Assembly (NCBI GenBank): GCA_017305815.1
Contig: JAFKJZ010000150.1
Span: 1 to 15,081, forward strand
Direction: 5' to 3'
DNA length: 15,081 nucleotides
DNA from: Hyphomicrobiales bacterium
Lineage (GTDB): Bacteria > Pseudomonadota > Alphaproteobacteria > Rhizobiales > Kaistiaceae
Shown here: positions 15,043 to 15,081 of the stretch, in pieces
Position numbering within the stretch: the stretch's first letter is position 1
Layout: each line of letters starts with the position of its first letter
Made by a program: the position numbers and the translations under genes
Notes under the pieces: model-generated
Seen by the model: only the letters and a program-made list of their open reading frames with translations
What the model was told of the DNA's origin: nothing
The model's database searches: none

Positions 15043-15081
15043 AGGAAAGCCCCTCACCCCAACCCTCTCCCGCGCGCGGGA
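15043..15081 (+). repeat. Short interspersed C-rich repeat, copy 2 (cut by window edge)
   Basis: CCCTCACCCCAACCCTCTCC plus CGCGCGCGGG (15051-15080) matches 141-170 at 27 of 30 positions, same orientation. TCCCGCGCGCGGGA (15068-15081) is a perfect 14-bp palindrome, and the element probably continues beyond the window. The stretch between the rpsB promoter and this repeat (14926-15042) holds nothing else I recognise. Confidence 0.72.

Noticed and set aside
1..15081. CRISPR array, tRNA, rRNA, prophage or insertion-sequence genes
   Set aside because: I found no regularly spaced repeats, no cloverleaf-like sequence and no transposase, integrase or phage gene; the cluster is conserved housekeeping content.

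Overview
This is a core-chromosome window from a high-GC alphaproteobacterium, most likely of the order Hyphomicrobiales (Rhizobiales). The evidence is the gene order, the use of LpxI rather than LpxH for lipid A synthesis, the citrate synthase tail converging on lpxB, and two classes of short palindromic intergenic repeat typical of that group. I cannot name the genus.

Layout. Positions 1-71 (+) hold the last codons of citrate synthase (gltA), followed by a strong intrinsic terminator (91-119). Positions 120-445 are intergenic and hold two repeat elements. Positions 446-14773 form one co-directional minus-strand cluster, read from right to left: rpsB, tsf, pyrH, frr, uppS, cdsA, dxr, rseP, bamA, lpxD, fabZ, lpxA, lpxI, lpxB. 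A clear housekeeping promoter (TTGCGC-17-TATAAG, 14897-14925) precedes rpsB with a leader of about 117 nt. A second copy of the left-end repeat lies at the right edge (15043-15081).

How the genes fit together. rpsB, tsf and frr serve translation (ribosomal protein S2, EF-Ts, ribosome recycling factor). pyrH makes UDP, which feeds UDP-GlcNAc and so lipid A and peptidoglycan. dxr begins the MEP isoprenoid pathway, and uppS turns its products into the undecaprenyl carrier. cdsA makes CDP-diacylglycerol for phospholipids. rseP cuts membrane-bound regulators in the envelope stress response. bamA inserts outer-membrane beta-barrels. lpxA, lpxD, lpxI and lpxB, with fabZ supplying the acyl chemistry, build the lipid A precursor. 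The cluster therefore links translation capacity to envelope synthesis.

Junctions differ along the cluster. The first three (rpsB/tsf, tsf/pyrH, pyrH/frr) and bamA/lpxD carry RNA hairpins. uppS/cdsA, cdsA/dxr and lpxI/lpxB overlap by 4-7 bp, and the other lpx/fabZ junctions are 4-10 bp. cdsA appears to start at TTG. skp/ompH, which sits between bamA and lpxD in enterobacteria, is absent.

I found no undescribed multi-gene system here; this is an ordinary and conserved gene neighbourhood. The points most worth checking are an LpxA that lacks several residues usually conserved around the active site, including the His-Gln pair matching E. coli H160/Q161; competing hairpins ahead of pyrH; a terminator-like hairpin directly ahead of lpxD; and the mosaic palindromic repeat next to gltA.
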